This document shows positions 51,950 to 60,801 of a DNA stretch of 64,000 bases, in pieces. A program made the translations under genes and the position numbers. The notes under the pieces are model-generated. The model was given only the letters and a program-made list of their open reading frames with translations, searched no databases and was not told where the DNA came from. Numbering within the stretch: the first letter of the stretch is position 1; each line of letters begins with the position of its first letter. The stretch comes from Mesonia oceanica. GTDB lineage: Bacteria; Bacteroidota; Bacteroidia; Flavobacteriales; Flavobacteriaceae. Location: positions 186,001-250,000 of the forward strand of contig NZ_CABVMM010000007.1 in NCBI RefSeq assembly GCF_902499555.1, given 5' to 3'.

Positions 51950-52981
51950 ATGTATATCACAATCACACCTCAAAAATTGGGAGGGAATTATTCACAAGGT
52001 TCAGGCGATTTTGTCGGTTATCTGGAGAAAGAAAACCAAGGGCTGGAACAGGAAGAGATGGAGCATTTTTTCAATCAATATGGAGATAGAATTTCCGCTA
52101 AAGAAGTGGTGAAAGATATCGATGGCAACGGTGCCAAACTCAAAAAGACCGAACCAAAATTCTATTCCATTACGGTCAGTCCTTCCAAATACGAACTGAA
52201 CCGGTTACAGAACAGTAGCGAAGATTTAAAAAGATACACCCGTGAACTGATGAAGGATTATGTGACATCCTTTAACCGGGAAATCAACGGAAGACCCATT
52301 ACCATCGATAATATAAAATATTACGCAAAAATCGAACACCAACGCACCTTTAAAGGAACGGATTGGCAGATTAAAGAAAATCAGCCGTATGCCACCAAAA
52401 TATTGCAGCTCAAAACTAAAATCAGAAGGATTGAAGAAGGTCGTACTGAAGGTAATAGCAAACGTTTACAGCAAAAAATTGACCGATTGGAAAAGGAAGC
52501 TCCGCATCAACAGGACGGAAAGCGGATTGTCCAGGGAATGCCAAAGGCAGGAAACCAAAGCCATATCCATATCATTGTAAGCCGAAAGGATGCCTCCAAT
52601 ACCTTCAGTCTTTCACCGGGGAGCAAGCATAAGGCATCGGAAGTGAAGATGCACGGTAAGAAAATAAAACGGGGCTTTGATCGTGATACATTTTTCCAGA
52701 ATGCGGAGAAGACCTTTGACAAAACATTGGGTTATGAGCGAAACTTTGTCGAGACCTACAAGGCAAGAAAGGATTTTGTCAAGAATCCGAAAGTCTATTT
52801 TGCATCTTTGATGAAATTGCCTGCCAATGAAAAGGCAATTGCTTTTAAAATGATGAAGGAAGGTGGTGTTCCAATGCTGCCAAGCATTCCGGTAACACAG
52901 GCACAATTGGCAATGAAGGTATTCAACCGCCTACGACGTGGCGTGGAAGTGACCATTAAATCAAGTTCAATAGGTATCTAA
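51950..52981 (+). CDS. mobB: MobB relaxase (DUF5712-like)
   Basis: The protein has 343 residues. The N-terminus MYITITPQKLGGNYSQGSGD and the HUH-type SHIHIIVSRKDASNTFSL (near 203) mark Bacteroidota MobB relaxases, which nick one strand at oriT and stay attached to the 5' end. A charged helical segment lies at 145-190. It is followed 10 bases later by mobC. Confidence 0.87.
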   Translation: MYITITPQKLGGNYSQGSGDFVGYLEKENQGLEQEEMEHFFNQYGDRISAKEVVKDIDGNGAKLKKTEPKFYSITVSPSKYELNRLQNSSEDLKRYTRELMKDYVTSFNREINGRPITIDNIKYYAKIEHQRTFKGTDWQIKENQPYATKILQLKTKIRRIEEGRTEGNSKRLQQKIDRLEKEAPHQQDGKRIVQGMPKAGNQSHIHIIVSRKDASNTFSLSPGSKHKASEVKMHGKKIKRGFDRDTFFQNAEKTFDKTLGYERNFVETYKARKDFVKNPKVYFASLMKLPANEKAIAFKMMKEGGVPMLPSIPVTQAQLAMKVFNRLRRGVEVTIKSSSIGI

Positions 52982-52990
52982 CTCGAACGT

Positions 52991-54571
52991 ATGCAAGTAG
53001 ACAATCTCTTTACCGCTCTTTTAACCATTGGTCTGGCCAGTGCTTTGTTTTATGGATTGTATCAGGTCTCCAGATATGCGTTTTTAGCAAACAGTCTTTT
53101 GGTGTTTGTCCTGGCCTATTTTTTACAACCTTGGAACAATTTGGTTTTAGTTTTGTTAAATGTGGTTTGTCCGCTTTTGTTGATCAATACGGCATTGTAT
53201 GTCTTCTTGCATAAAAAAGAGGTGCCAAAAAATGGCGACGACCGATATCAAATCAATTTTGCCACTACCAAGGGAAACTTCAAACTGGACAATATCAAAC
53301 GTGGGGCATCCATCATAGGTTCTGCGGGAAGTGGAAAGACCGAAAGTGTAGTGTATGGATTCCTGAAACATTTTCGTAAAGAAGGTTTTTGTGGCATCAT
53401 CCACGATTACAAAGATTTTGAGCTGACGGAGATGGCGTATCCGCTTTTCAAGGATAGCGAAATCCCATTTAAGGTCATTTCCTTTGATAGGATCATCCAT
53501 CGGGTCAATCCCATTGCACCTCGCTATTTGGAAAACGAGGAAAGTGTGAATGAGGTTTCCCGGGTACTGATCGAGAACCTTTTGGAGCAAAGGGAATCGG
53601 GCACGACCGGAACTACTAAATTTTTTAACGATGCTGCCGAAGGTTTGATCGGGGGATTGATTTGGAAGCTGAAAACGACCTACCCCCGATTCTGTACCCT
53701 GCCACACTTGATTGCTATTTATCAATATCTGGACACCGATAGCCTGATACAGTTTTTGGAAACCAATACGACATCACGGGCAATGGCAGATGCCTTTATA
53801 AGTGGCAAGGATTCGGAACGGCAAACCGCCGGGGTAAAAAGTACCTTGGCTAATGCACTCAAACGTATCAGTACGCAACGGATTTTTATGGCGTTGTCCG
53901 CAGATGAAGTGCCGCTCAATATCAATAGTGAAGAAAATCCTGCGGTAATTTCAATTGTGAACAATCCAAAATTCGAAACATCCTATTCACCAGTGATTGC
54001 CACTATTGTCCATACCATTACCAAACAAATGAGCGTGCGGAATTCCAAACCTTCATTCCTGTTAATGGAAGAGGCGCCTACCATACGCTTATTGAATATG
54101 CACCGTATTCCGGCAACATTGAGGAGCTATAATATTTCAACTGTCTATGTGATGCAGGACAAGATCCAAAACGATATGATGTATGGTGATAAGGCGAGCA
54201 AGGCGATATTGAGCAATCTTTCCTATCAGTTCTTTGGGAAGGTCAATGACCCGGACACCGCGAAATATTATGAACGTTTTTTTGAAATTATAAAAGACCC
54301 TACAAAGAGCGTGAGCCGTGGCCATAACCTTGATTTTGATACACGGGTAACGACGGGAGAAAAAGAAATTCCAAAAATCAGGGCAGATGTTTTCTTTCGA
54401 TTAAAACAGGGAGAATTTATTACTTATGCTGATGGTAATGATAAGAAAGTTCAGTTTAAGTTGCAGAAAATTCATCGTGAGCTTCCTGAAAGAACTAAAC
54501 CGTTTTCAATGGCTGCTTTGGAAGCTAACTTTGAGAGGGTTTATGAGGAGGCGAGGTCGATATTCAAGTAG
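52991..54571 (+). CDS. mobC: Conjugation coupling protein MobC (VirD4/TraG family)
   Basis: The protein has 526 residues. Two to three N-terminal helices (about 8-75) precede a VirD4-type ATPase with Walker A GSAGSGKTES (near 110) and Walker B FLLMEEAPT (near 356). It links the relaxase-DNA complex to the transfer channel. A 3' copy of its last 142 codons lies at 56666-57097. The 3' end faces traN across a cargo region. Confidence 0.93.
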   Translation: MQVDNLFTALLTIGLASALFYGLYQVSRYAFLANSLLVFVLAYFLQPWNNLVLVLLNVVCPLLLINTALYVFLHKKEVPKNGDDRYQINFATTKGNFKLDNIKRGASIIGSAGSGKTESVVYGFLKHFRKEGFCGIIHDYKDFELTEMAYPLFKDSEIPFKVISFDRIIHRVNPIAPRYLENEESVNEVSRVLIENLLEQRESGTTGTTKFFNDAAEGLIGGLIWKLKTTYPRFCTLPHLIAIYQYLDTDSLIQFLETNTTSRAMADAFISGKDSERQTAGVKSTLANALKRISTQRIFMALSADEVPLNINSEENPAVISIVNNPKFETSYSPVIATIVHTITKQMSVRNSKPSFLLMEEAPTIRLLNMHRIPATLRSYNISTVYVMQDKIQNDMMYGDKASKAILSNLSYQFFGKVNDPDTAKYYERFFEIIKDPTKSVSRGHNLDFDTRVTTGEKEIPKIRADVFFRLKQGEFITYADGNDKKVQFKLQKIHRELPERTKPFSMAALEANFERVYEEARSIFK

Positions 54572-54704
54572 CCTATTGAAATGAAGAAACTAAAAATAGA
54601 ATTTTATCACGTGTAATGTTATGGGATAAAAGTATATTTATATTACCAGTTACCTGCAACCAGAAAAACCGTCCAAATGACAGAGCCTCAAAATCAATCA
54701 ACTT

Positions 54705-54749
54705 TTTACCATTTGACAAATTTCAATTAAAAAGCAATAACAATCTTTG
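54705..54749 (+). promoter_or_regulatory. Predicted operator and promoter of the Crp/Fnr gene
   Basis: TTTACCATTTGACAAA (54705-54720) stands 21 bases upstream of the -7-like AATCTTTG (54742-54749). The reverse complement of the site before the SDR gene matches it at 14 of 16 positions with the same 21-base spacing. Confidence 0.6.
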
Positions 54750-54754
54750 TACTT

Positions 54755-55321
54755 ATGGACAAATTAATAAACTATCTATTGGAATTTGGGCAGCTAAATC
54801 AACCGCAAATTGACTTAATAAAAAGAAAAGTAAAAGTAGTGGAGTTAAAAAAAGGTGAATATTTTTCTGAAGCAGGGAAAATACCAAGACAAGTAGCATT
54901 TATCGAAGAAGGCCTCTTTCGAGTATGTTACTATAACAGCAAAGGTGATGAAATCACCAAATACTTTGTTGATGAAAACAATTTTGCAGTGGACATAAAC
55001 AGCTTCAATCAAAAAATCCCATCTTCGGAATATGTACAGGCCGTAACAGATTGTACACTGCTTGTATTTTCTACAGAATCACTTAATGATTTATCAGCTA
55101 CTATCATTCAATGGGATGGTATTATCAACAAAATAACCGAAAAAGCATTGGTTGAAAAAGTAAATAAACTAAGCCCAATGTTAGCCGAGGATGCCACTAC
55201 AAGGTATCTAAATTTTTTAGAGAAATTTCCGAATTTAGCTAATAGAGTTCCACTTTCCTATCTCGCATCCTACTTGGGAATCACGCAATCATCACTAAGT
55301 AGAATTAGAAAAAGTATCTGA
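54755..55321 (+). CDS. Crp/Fnr-family transcriptional regulator
   Basis: The protein has 188 residues: a cNMP-binding-like beta roll (KKGEYFSEAGKIPRQVAFIE) followed by a C-terminal helix-turn-helix (VPLSYLASYLGITQSSLSRI). No Fe-S cysteine cluster is visible, so it is not a true Fnr. It sits between mobC and an SDR gene, with a matching dyad upstream of itself and of the SDR. I infer that it controls both. Confidence 0.88.
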   Translation: MDKLINYLLEFGQLNQPQIDLIKRKVKVVELKKGEYFSEAGKIPRQVAFIEEGLFRVCYYNSKGDEITKYFVDENNFAVDINSFNQKIPSSEYVQAVTDCTLLVFSTESLNDLSATIIQWDGIINKITEKALVEKVNKLSPMLAEDATTRYLNFLEKFPNLANRVPLSYLASYLGITQSSLSRIRKSI

Positions 55322-55329
55322 ATTCATTA

Positions 55330-55374
55330 TTTGCCAAATGGCAAAAGTTTTTGCTTTTGAAGTACTGAACTTTG
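55330..55374 (+). promoter_or_regulatory. Predicted Crp/Fnr site and promoter of the SDR gene
   Basis: TTTGCCAAATGGCAAA (55330-55345), a near-perfect dyad, stands 21 bases upstream of the -7-like GAACTTTG (55367-55374). Confidence 0.6.
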
Positions 55375-55392
55375 CTTCATCATTTAAATAAA

Positions 55393-56322
55393 ATGCAAAA
55401 AATTATGGATTCAATAATTATTACAGGCGCAACTAGCGGAATTGGTTTTGAATGTGCCTTACGAATGGCTCAAATTGCCAAAAACGAACAAATTATTATT
55501 CCTGCCAGAAATATAAAAGCGGGTAAAGAAGTGATTGAAAAGATAAAGGACAGAACAGGTCATAAAAACCTAACGTCTTTGGAATTGGATTTGGCTTCAT
55601 TACAATCTGTTCGTCAATTTTCAGAGAAATTATCAAGAGAAAAAAATCTATCCATTTCTATTTTGATAAACAATGCAGGCGTGCAGAATATTGGAGAAAC
55701 GCAATATACCACAGACGGATTTGAACAGACATTTGGTGTAAATCATTTAGGTGCATTTGCCTTGACAATGCAATTACTGCCCTCTATGAAAAATGACGGA
55801 CATATAACATTCACATCCAGCGAGACTCACGACCCTGCATTAAAAACACCCATAGAACCCCCAATTTATACAAGTGCCCAAGAACTTGCTTACCCAAAAG
55901 AAACTTCCGAAAAACGAAATCTTGTAGGACAAAGAAGGTATTCCACGTCAAAGTTGTGCAACATAATGACGACATACGAATTGCAAGAGCGATTAAAGCA
56001 TACAAAAATAAGGGTAAATGCTTACGACCCAGGATTAACACCAGGTACAGGACTTGCCAGAACTTACACACCCGTTATGCGATTTTTATGGAAAAATGTC
56101 TTCCCTGTTTTGACCTTATTCAAAAGCAATATCCATACACCAGCGCAAGCAGGAAAAAATTTAGCAAACCTTGCGTATTCTGAGAAGTACAAAGACTTGA
56201 AGGAAATTTATTTCTCAGACGGAAAAGTGGTTAAAACTTCAGTTGATTCTTACAACAGGAGTTTTCAAAAAGACCTGTGGAATGGTAGCCTCGACCTTAC
56301 AAAAACCACATTTACAGAATAA
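55393..56322 (+). CDS. Short-chain dehydrogenase/reductase
   Basis: From ATG 55393 the protein has 309 residues; ATG 55405 gives four fewer, and the TTG at 55372 is within the promoter. NAD(P)-binding TGATSGIG (near 11-18), the NNAG motif and the catalytic YSTSK pair are present. The substrate is unknown. It is probably activated by the Crp/Fnr regulator upstream. No partner genes accompany the pair, which forms one cargo module between mobC and the traN remnant. Confidence 0.88.
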   Translation: MQKIMDSIIITGATSGIGFECALRMAQIAKNEQIIIPARNIKAGKEVIEKIKDRTGHKNLTSLELDLASLQSVRQFSEKLSREKNLSISILINNAGVQNIGETQYTTDGFEQTFGVNHLGAFALTMQLLPSMKNDGHITFTSSETHDPALKTPIEPPIYTSAQELAYPKETSEKRNLVGQRRYSTSKLCNIMTTYELQERLKHTKIRVNAYDPGLTPGTGLARTYTPVMRFLWKNVFPVLTLFKSNIHTPAQAGKNLANLAYSEKYKDLKEIYFSDGKVVKTSVDSYNRSFQKDLWNGSLDLTKTTFTE

Positions 56323-56430
56323 CAAAAAAGAAATTTCTAAAAAATGGCAGCGGGTAAGTTGCATATAAGCCATAACGGGGTGTATTTGTTCGTAACTTTT
56401 TGCAGTTTTAGATTTAATAGAGATTTTTTC

Positions 56431-56451
56431 CATCAAAAATATTAATTCGGA
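56431..56451 (+). repeat. Direct repeat, right copy (first at 51265-51287)
   Basis: It shares CATC, an A run and TATTAATTCGGA with the left copy. It overlaps the stop codon end of the traN remnant. Confidence 0.6.
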
Positions 56452-56639
56452 TTATTAACAACCCGATGCGATACTTTCAATTCTATATTCCATTCGTCAC
56501 CCCTCTCGTTCAGATCCAAAACAGCCTTACGCTCATTGGACAATGAAAATTTAGGCAAAACATACACCAATCTTACGGTTTCGTTTTTAGTAATTCTGGA
56601 AGGCACATTTGAGCTAAAAAATAACAATTCTCTTAATGA
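56442..56639 (-). pseudogene. traN 3' fragment
   Basis: About 65 codons match the C-terminus of the intact TraN at 62360-63193 (shared VRLVYVLPKFS and the ending NNPN), with many substitutions. The rest of the gene is absent; upstream sequence switches to a mobC fragment. It is a remnant of a second, related element. Confidence 0.85.
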
Positions 56640-56665
56640 AATTTGAGACACGTACTCTTTCCAGG

Positions 56666-57097
56666 GTTTACGTGATGCAGGACAAGATCCAGAACGATAT
56701 GATGTACAGTGATAAGGCAAGCAAGGCGATATTGAGCAATCTTTCCTATCAGTTTTTTGGAAAGGTCAATGACCCGGACACGGCAAAATATTATGAACGC
56801 TTTTTTGAGATTATTAAAGACCCGACAAAAAGCGTGAGTCGTGGGCATAATCTGGATTTTGATACGAGAGTTACAACTGGAGAAAAGGAAATTCCTAAAA
56901 TTAGGGCAGATGTGTTTTTCCGATTAAAACAGGGTGAGTTTATTACCTATGCCGATGGAAGGGATAACAAAATGCAGTTTAAATTACAGAAGATCCATCG
57001 TGAGCTTTCAGAAAAAACTAAGCGATTTTCAATGGCTGATTTGGAAGCTAATTTTGAGCGTGTATATATTGAAGCTAGATCGATCTTCAACTATTAA
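56666..57097 (+). pseudogene. mobC 3' fragment
   Basis: The fragment holds the last 142 or so codons of mobC from VYVMQDKIQNDMMY to the end. Compared with 54137-54571 it differs at only about ten residues, mostly near the C-terminus. It has no start or ATPase region, so it is not functional. The junction with the traN fragment lies at about 56640-56665. Confidence 0.9.
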
Positions 57098-57189
57098 TAT
57101 TAATAGAACCTAAATTATTAAACCTTTACCTACCTAAAAATTGATTAAATAAACTGATATTAAGCAAAAAGTGTGGAATTAGTTAAATA

Positions 57190-57234
57190 TATTTGTGAAT
57201 TCAAATAAAATTTGTATATGCGATTTTATCTTTG
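57190..57234 (+). promoter_or_regulatory. Promoter with dyad of the methyltransferase-ATPase-PIN operon
   Basis: TATTTG-tgaatt-CAAATA (57190-57207) lies 19 bases upstream of the perfect -7 box TATCTTTG (57227-57234). The first ATG follows 17 bases later. Confidence 0.55.
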
Positions 57235-57251
57235 AAAACTAATTTAACTAG

Positions 57252-58511
57252 ATGGATCTTAAAGAATTACATAAAAATATTGGAACTGCAAAGGATAATA
57301 GGAATAATCCAATACACGATTGGTATAGATTTACGGCAGGATTTTCATATAAATTAGTTCAGAAAATAATAGAATTGGAAGGACTAGGAGATAAAGACTG
57401 TATCTATGAATGTTTTGCAGGGTGTGGGACAACATTAGTATCCGCCCAGAAAAATGGTATTCCTGCTGTAGGTAATGAAGGTCAAGAATTATTATACAAT
57501 GTAATAAAAGCAAAATTGGACTGGTCTGTAAATATTAACTCCTTGAAGCAGTTTATGCTGAAAATAGAGTTGTCTATAGAAAATGGCACCTACGAAAAGC
57601 CATACCATCAATTACTTAGAACGCTTTATACAGATAATAATTTATTTCAATTATATTATATTAGAGATTTCATTTCTGATAGTAAACTGGAAAATAATTG
57701 TAAAGTTTTTTTAAACTTAGCATTAACCCAAACATTACATAAAGTAAGCATTCATCCTATTGCAATCCCTTATATATCAAGAAGTAAAACGTTAAGAGGT
57801 AATCTTACAGCTTATGATACTTTCAAAAATACGGTTTTTAAAATGATAGAGGATTTAGCAACAGTAGATGGGATGAGTAATTGTACGAATATTTATAGAC
57901 ACGACTCTCGCAAGAGAAATGAAGAAATTGAAACTGATAGCTGTTCAATATCAATTACTTCTCCGCCGTATTTAAATAATTTAGATTATGGAGAGGTTTC
58001 TAAGGTTTGTTCTCATTTTTTCGGTTATACCAATGACTGGAATGAAATTACTGAAAAGGTTAGAAAGGAATTAGTGACAGGCGCTACAACACATTACAAA
58101 GAATCTGAATTCGATTTGGAACAATGGAAAAGTAGCGATTTTTATATTAAAAATAAAAGTGTCATTGATAAACTATTACCCGATATTAAAAAAATTGAAG
58201 AAATTAGTAAAACTAGAAAGGGAAGGAAAAGTTTTCATATCCTTGCCTTGTATTACTTTCAAGATATGTACAGAGTATTTTTAGAAATGCGACGAGTTTT
58301 GAAAGAAGGTAGTAAGGCATATTTGGTTTTAGGAGATTCGGCACCATACGGTGTTTTTATAGATACAACTAAAATTTTGGGAGAAATTGCTAAGAATTGC
58401 GGTTTTAAAGGTTATGAAATAATTAAAATTAGAGAAAGAGGCACTAAGTGGCAGTCACTTACTTATAGACATAATATTAAATTGTCAGAAAACATATTGA
58501 TACTTGATTAA
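57252..58511 (+). CDS. DNA methyltransferase (N4-C or N6-A type), first gene of a putative defence operon
   Basis: The protein has 419 residues. Motif I is YECFAGCGTT (52-61), the SAM loop. Motif IV is TSPPYLNNLDYGE (236-248), the amino-MTase SPPY type. The N-terminal NNPIHDWYRFTAGFSYKLVQ and the C-terminal LVLGDSAPYGVFI are also typical of DNA methylases. The region between motifs I and IV (90-230) may hold target recognition. It would methylate host DNA to mark self, or serve a regulatory role. The next gene overlaps by 8 bases. Confidence 0.88.
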   Translation: MDLKELHKNIGTAKDNRNNPIHDWYRFTAGFSYKLVQKIIELEGLGDKDCIYECFAGCGTTLVSAQKNGIPAVGNEGQELLYNVIKAKLDWSVNINSLKQFMLKIELSIENGTYEKPYHQLLRTLYTDNNLFQLYYIRDFISDSKLENNCKVFLNLALTQTLHKVSIHPIAIPYISRSKTLRGNLTAYDTFKNTVFKMIEDLATVDGMSNCTNIYRHDSRKRNEEIETDSCSISITSPPYLNNLDYGEVSKVCSHFFGYTNDWNEITEKVRKELVTGATTHYKESEFDLEQWKSSDFYIKNKSVIDKLLPDIKKIEEISKTRKGRKSFHILALYYFQDMYRVFLEMRRVLKEGSKAYLVLGDSAPYGVFIDTTKILGEIAKNCGFKGYEIIKIRERGTKWQSLTYRHNIKLSENILILD

Positions 58512-59520
58512 AAGATTACCTAATATTAGCTTATTTCCCGAGGAAGTTTTACCATTTCTTACTGATAAAGAAGTATATCAGTATTATAATAAAGGGTGGT
58601 CATTTTCAAATATCTACTATTTAAAACCCATAAGGGATATTTATCTAATAATAAAAAAAAATAAAACTGAAGATTTAAATAATAAGTTTATAAGGTATGA
58701 ATATCTTAAAATAACTGAAGATCTAAGTAAAGAATGGTCTGAAAGAAAAATATTAGAATATGTCAATGCAATAAAAAATTTTGGACTCATTAATGGTAAT
58801 TATAAAGTCCAGAAAAATATTTTCATTAATTCTGCTTTAGGAAATAAATTATCCGATGAAGATTTGCAAGATTTCAAAGACATATTTTTTGAGTTCTTTA
58901 GGTTTAAAGAGATAGCCACTTGGTATCTAATTTCCGATTCTAAAAAACAATTAGATATTAATGAGGTAACTATACAAGACTTAATAGAAAAGTCCCGTCT
59001 TATGTATGCAATAAAGGAAGGTAAATTTTTTAATAAATTCTTATTCTCTCTAGAGGATGTGTCGAAAGTATATGTGATTCCTCCAAAAGACTCTCATCTA
59101 ATGCGGTTTATTGAAGTTTTTTATAAATGGGGTACAACACTTAACTTCATTGAAAAATTCAATCTAAATTCAGTAAATATTAAAACTTTTGAAAATAGAG
59201 AAATCACTTGTACTTACTTTATAAGGCCTTTCAAGAATTTCGATTTAATGAAGTTTACTCAAAAACATTTCCAGTATCAAAGACAAATCTCTTTACCAGA
59301 ACTAATTTTTAGTATATGTCAAAATTTTCACTATGCAGTTGATGAGATAAAATCTTTTCTAATTAATGAAATTCAATTCAATGATAAATTTACTTATGAA
59401 AGAACGTCAGCGGTATTTATCGTTAAAGGCAAGAATAAAAGTGAACAAATAAAATCGGCTACATATCTATATCCATTGATAGATAATAGTTATGTGTCAC
59501 ATATTATAGTAAGAAAATGA
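58504..59520 (+). CDS. Unknown protein of the putative defence operon
   Basis: The protein has 338 residues and is probably translated from TTG 58504, overlapping the methyltransferase stop. No in-frame ATG occurs before residue 168, so a non-ATG start is needed. The part EYLKITEDLSKEWSERKILE, then YVNAIKNFGLINGNYKV (about 67-102), reads like a winged helix. There is no visible nuclease or ATPase motif. I do not recognise the family. Its stop overlaps the ATPase start (ATGA). Confidence 0.7.
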   Translation: MIKRLPNISLFPEEVLPFLTDKEVYQYYNKGWSFSNIYYLKPIRDIYLIIKKNKTEDLNNKFIRYEYLKITEDLSKEWSERKILEYVNAIKNFGLINGNYKVQKNIFINSALGNKLSDEDLQDFKDIFFEFFRFKEIATWYLISDSKKQLDINEVTIQDLIEKSRLMYAIKEGKFFNKFLFSLEDVSKVYVIPPKDSHLMRFIEVFYKWGTTLNFIEKFNLNSVNIKTFENREITCTYFIRPFKNFDLMKFTQKHFQYQRQISLPELIFSICQNFHYAVDEIKSFLINEIQFNDKFTYERTSAVFIVKGKNKSEQIKSATYLYPLIDNSYVSHIIVRK

Positions 59521-60797
59521 GTATAGACGTAAATAAAATTTTGAAAGATAGAGCTCAACAGTCTCAGAAAGACCGTTATTCTAAGTTTGGACTTAAATCC
59601 AATCCTTTTCCTAAATCTGGCACAGCAAATATCAACGAATCATCTGATCAAACAGTCGCACTTGCTCCAATAGATGAAAAAGTACATAAAGAAATTGTTG
59701 ATTATATTGCTGATTCGCTATATGCAAGTTCTAAAAAAGATCAAAAATTAATTGGAACGATAACAGGAGATTATGGTACAGGGAAAACACAATTATTATT
59801 ATATGCAAAATCAATAATTCAGAACGAAAGTAAAAAAGCTTTTGCTATTTACATTAATAATCCTGGAACAAATTTACCGCAGCTTATAGGATCTATAATT
59901 GAAAAAATCGGGCAGGAGCAATTTAAAAAATATCTTTGGACTCAGGTTCTTGATGAAATTAAAAAACCAAAGAATACATATAAAGCTGATCTTGAAAAGT
60001 TCCTCGCAAGCCCTCAAGGTGATATGTTCGGAAAATCTAATGATCCATTTTCTATTGAAAATGAAGCCAACCATAAAGCTTTTTTAGATGCATTTATCAA
60101 GCAAATAAATAGCAGGTCAAAGAGGGCTGAATTGAATAATACATTAAAACATATAATTCTAAGTATACTAGAAGAAAGGAATCAAGATGCGGTTATAGCC
60201 GATTACTTCTATAATTTAATTTCTGAAGATTTCGGTATAAGTAAAACTTGGGAGACGATAACATCAGGGAGTGGTAAATACCTAAACAACAAAGTAGTTA
60301 AATTGCTTAATGCAATCATTGATATTGTACAGGATCAGGGTTTTGAAAGATTCTATTTATTAGTTGATGAATTTGAAGATATTACTTCAGGGCGTTTAAC
60401 AAAAAAAGAGAGTGATACTTACGCATACAATCTAAGAGCTTTAATTGATAAGGAAAGAAGATGGTGTCTTTTAATCGCTTTGACCCGTACAGCCTTAGAG
60501 GATATCCAAAAAATTTCACCTCCTCTTGCTGATCGTCTTACTGATCGGGAGATTAATATAGAAAGATTATCTACGGCACAAATGAAAATTTTAGTATTAA
60601 ACTATCTTAACTTAAGTAGAGAAAATAGTGATTCGCTCACTCCTTTTACTGAAGAAGCAATTCAAATGGTTAATAAGATTACAGGAGAATTGCCAAGGTT
60701 AGCTCTTCGAAAACTTTACTTTTTATTAGAAAGAGCAGCTGACTCTGAATCTATTAACGAGATAGATGTGAAATTTGTAGAAGCTAATCTTCAGTAA
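59517..60797 (+). CDS. AAA ATPase (ExeA/ORC-like) of the putative defence operon
   Basis: The protein has 426 residues. The start FGLKSNPFPKSG is a feature of ExeA/TniB/ORC-like ATPases. Walker A is GDYGTGKTQ (84-92), Walker B LLVDEFEDI (281-289), sensor-like ALTRTA (321-326) and arginine-finger-like LADRLTDRE (337-345). Such ATPases often sense DNA and drive effector partners. It lies between the unknown protein and the PIN gene and is translationally coupled to the former. Confidence 0.9.
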   Translation: MSIDVNKILKDRAQQSQKDRYSKFGLKSNPFPKSGTANINESSDQTVALAPIDEKVHKEIVDYIADSLYASSKKDQKLIGTITGDYGTGKTQLLLYAKSIIQNESKKAFAIYINNPGTNLPQLIGSIIEKIGQEQFKKYLWTQVLDEIKKPKNTYKADLEKFLASPQGDMFGKSNDPFSIENEANHKAFLDAFIKQINSRSKRAELNNTLKHIILSILEERNQDAVIADYFYNLISEDFGISKTWETITSGSGKYLNNKVVKLLNAIIDIVQDQGFERFYLLVDEFEDITSGRLTKKESDTYAYNLRALIDKERRWCLLIALTRTALEDIQKISPPLADRLTDREINIERLSTAQMKILVLNYLNLSRENSDSLTPFTEEAIQMVNKITGELPRLALRKLYFLLERAADSESINEIDVKFVEANLQ

Positions 60798-60801
60798 TAT
60801 T

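Noticed and set aside
54616..54813. 65-codon plus-strand frame before the Crp/Fnr gene
   Set aside because: It covers the predicted operator and -7 box and overlaps the true start in another frame.
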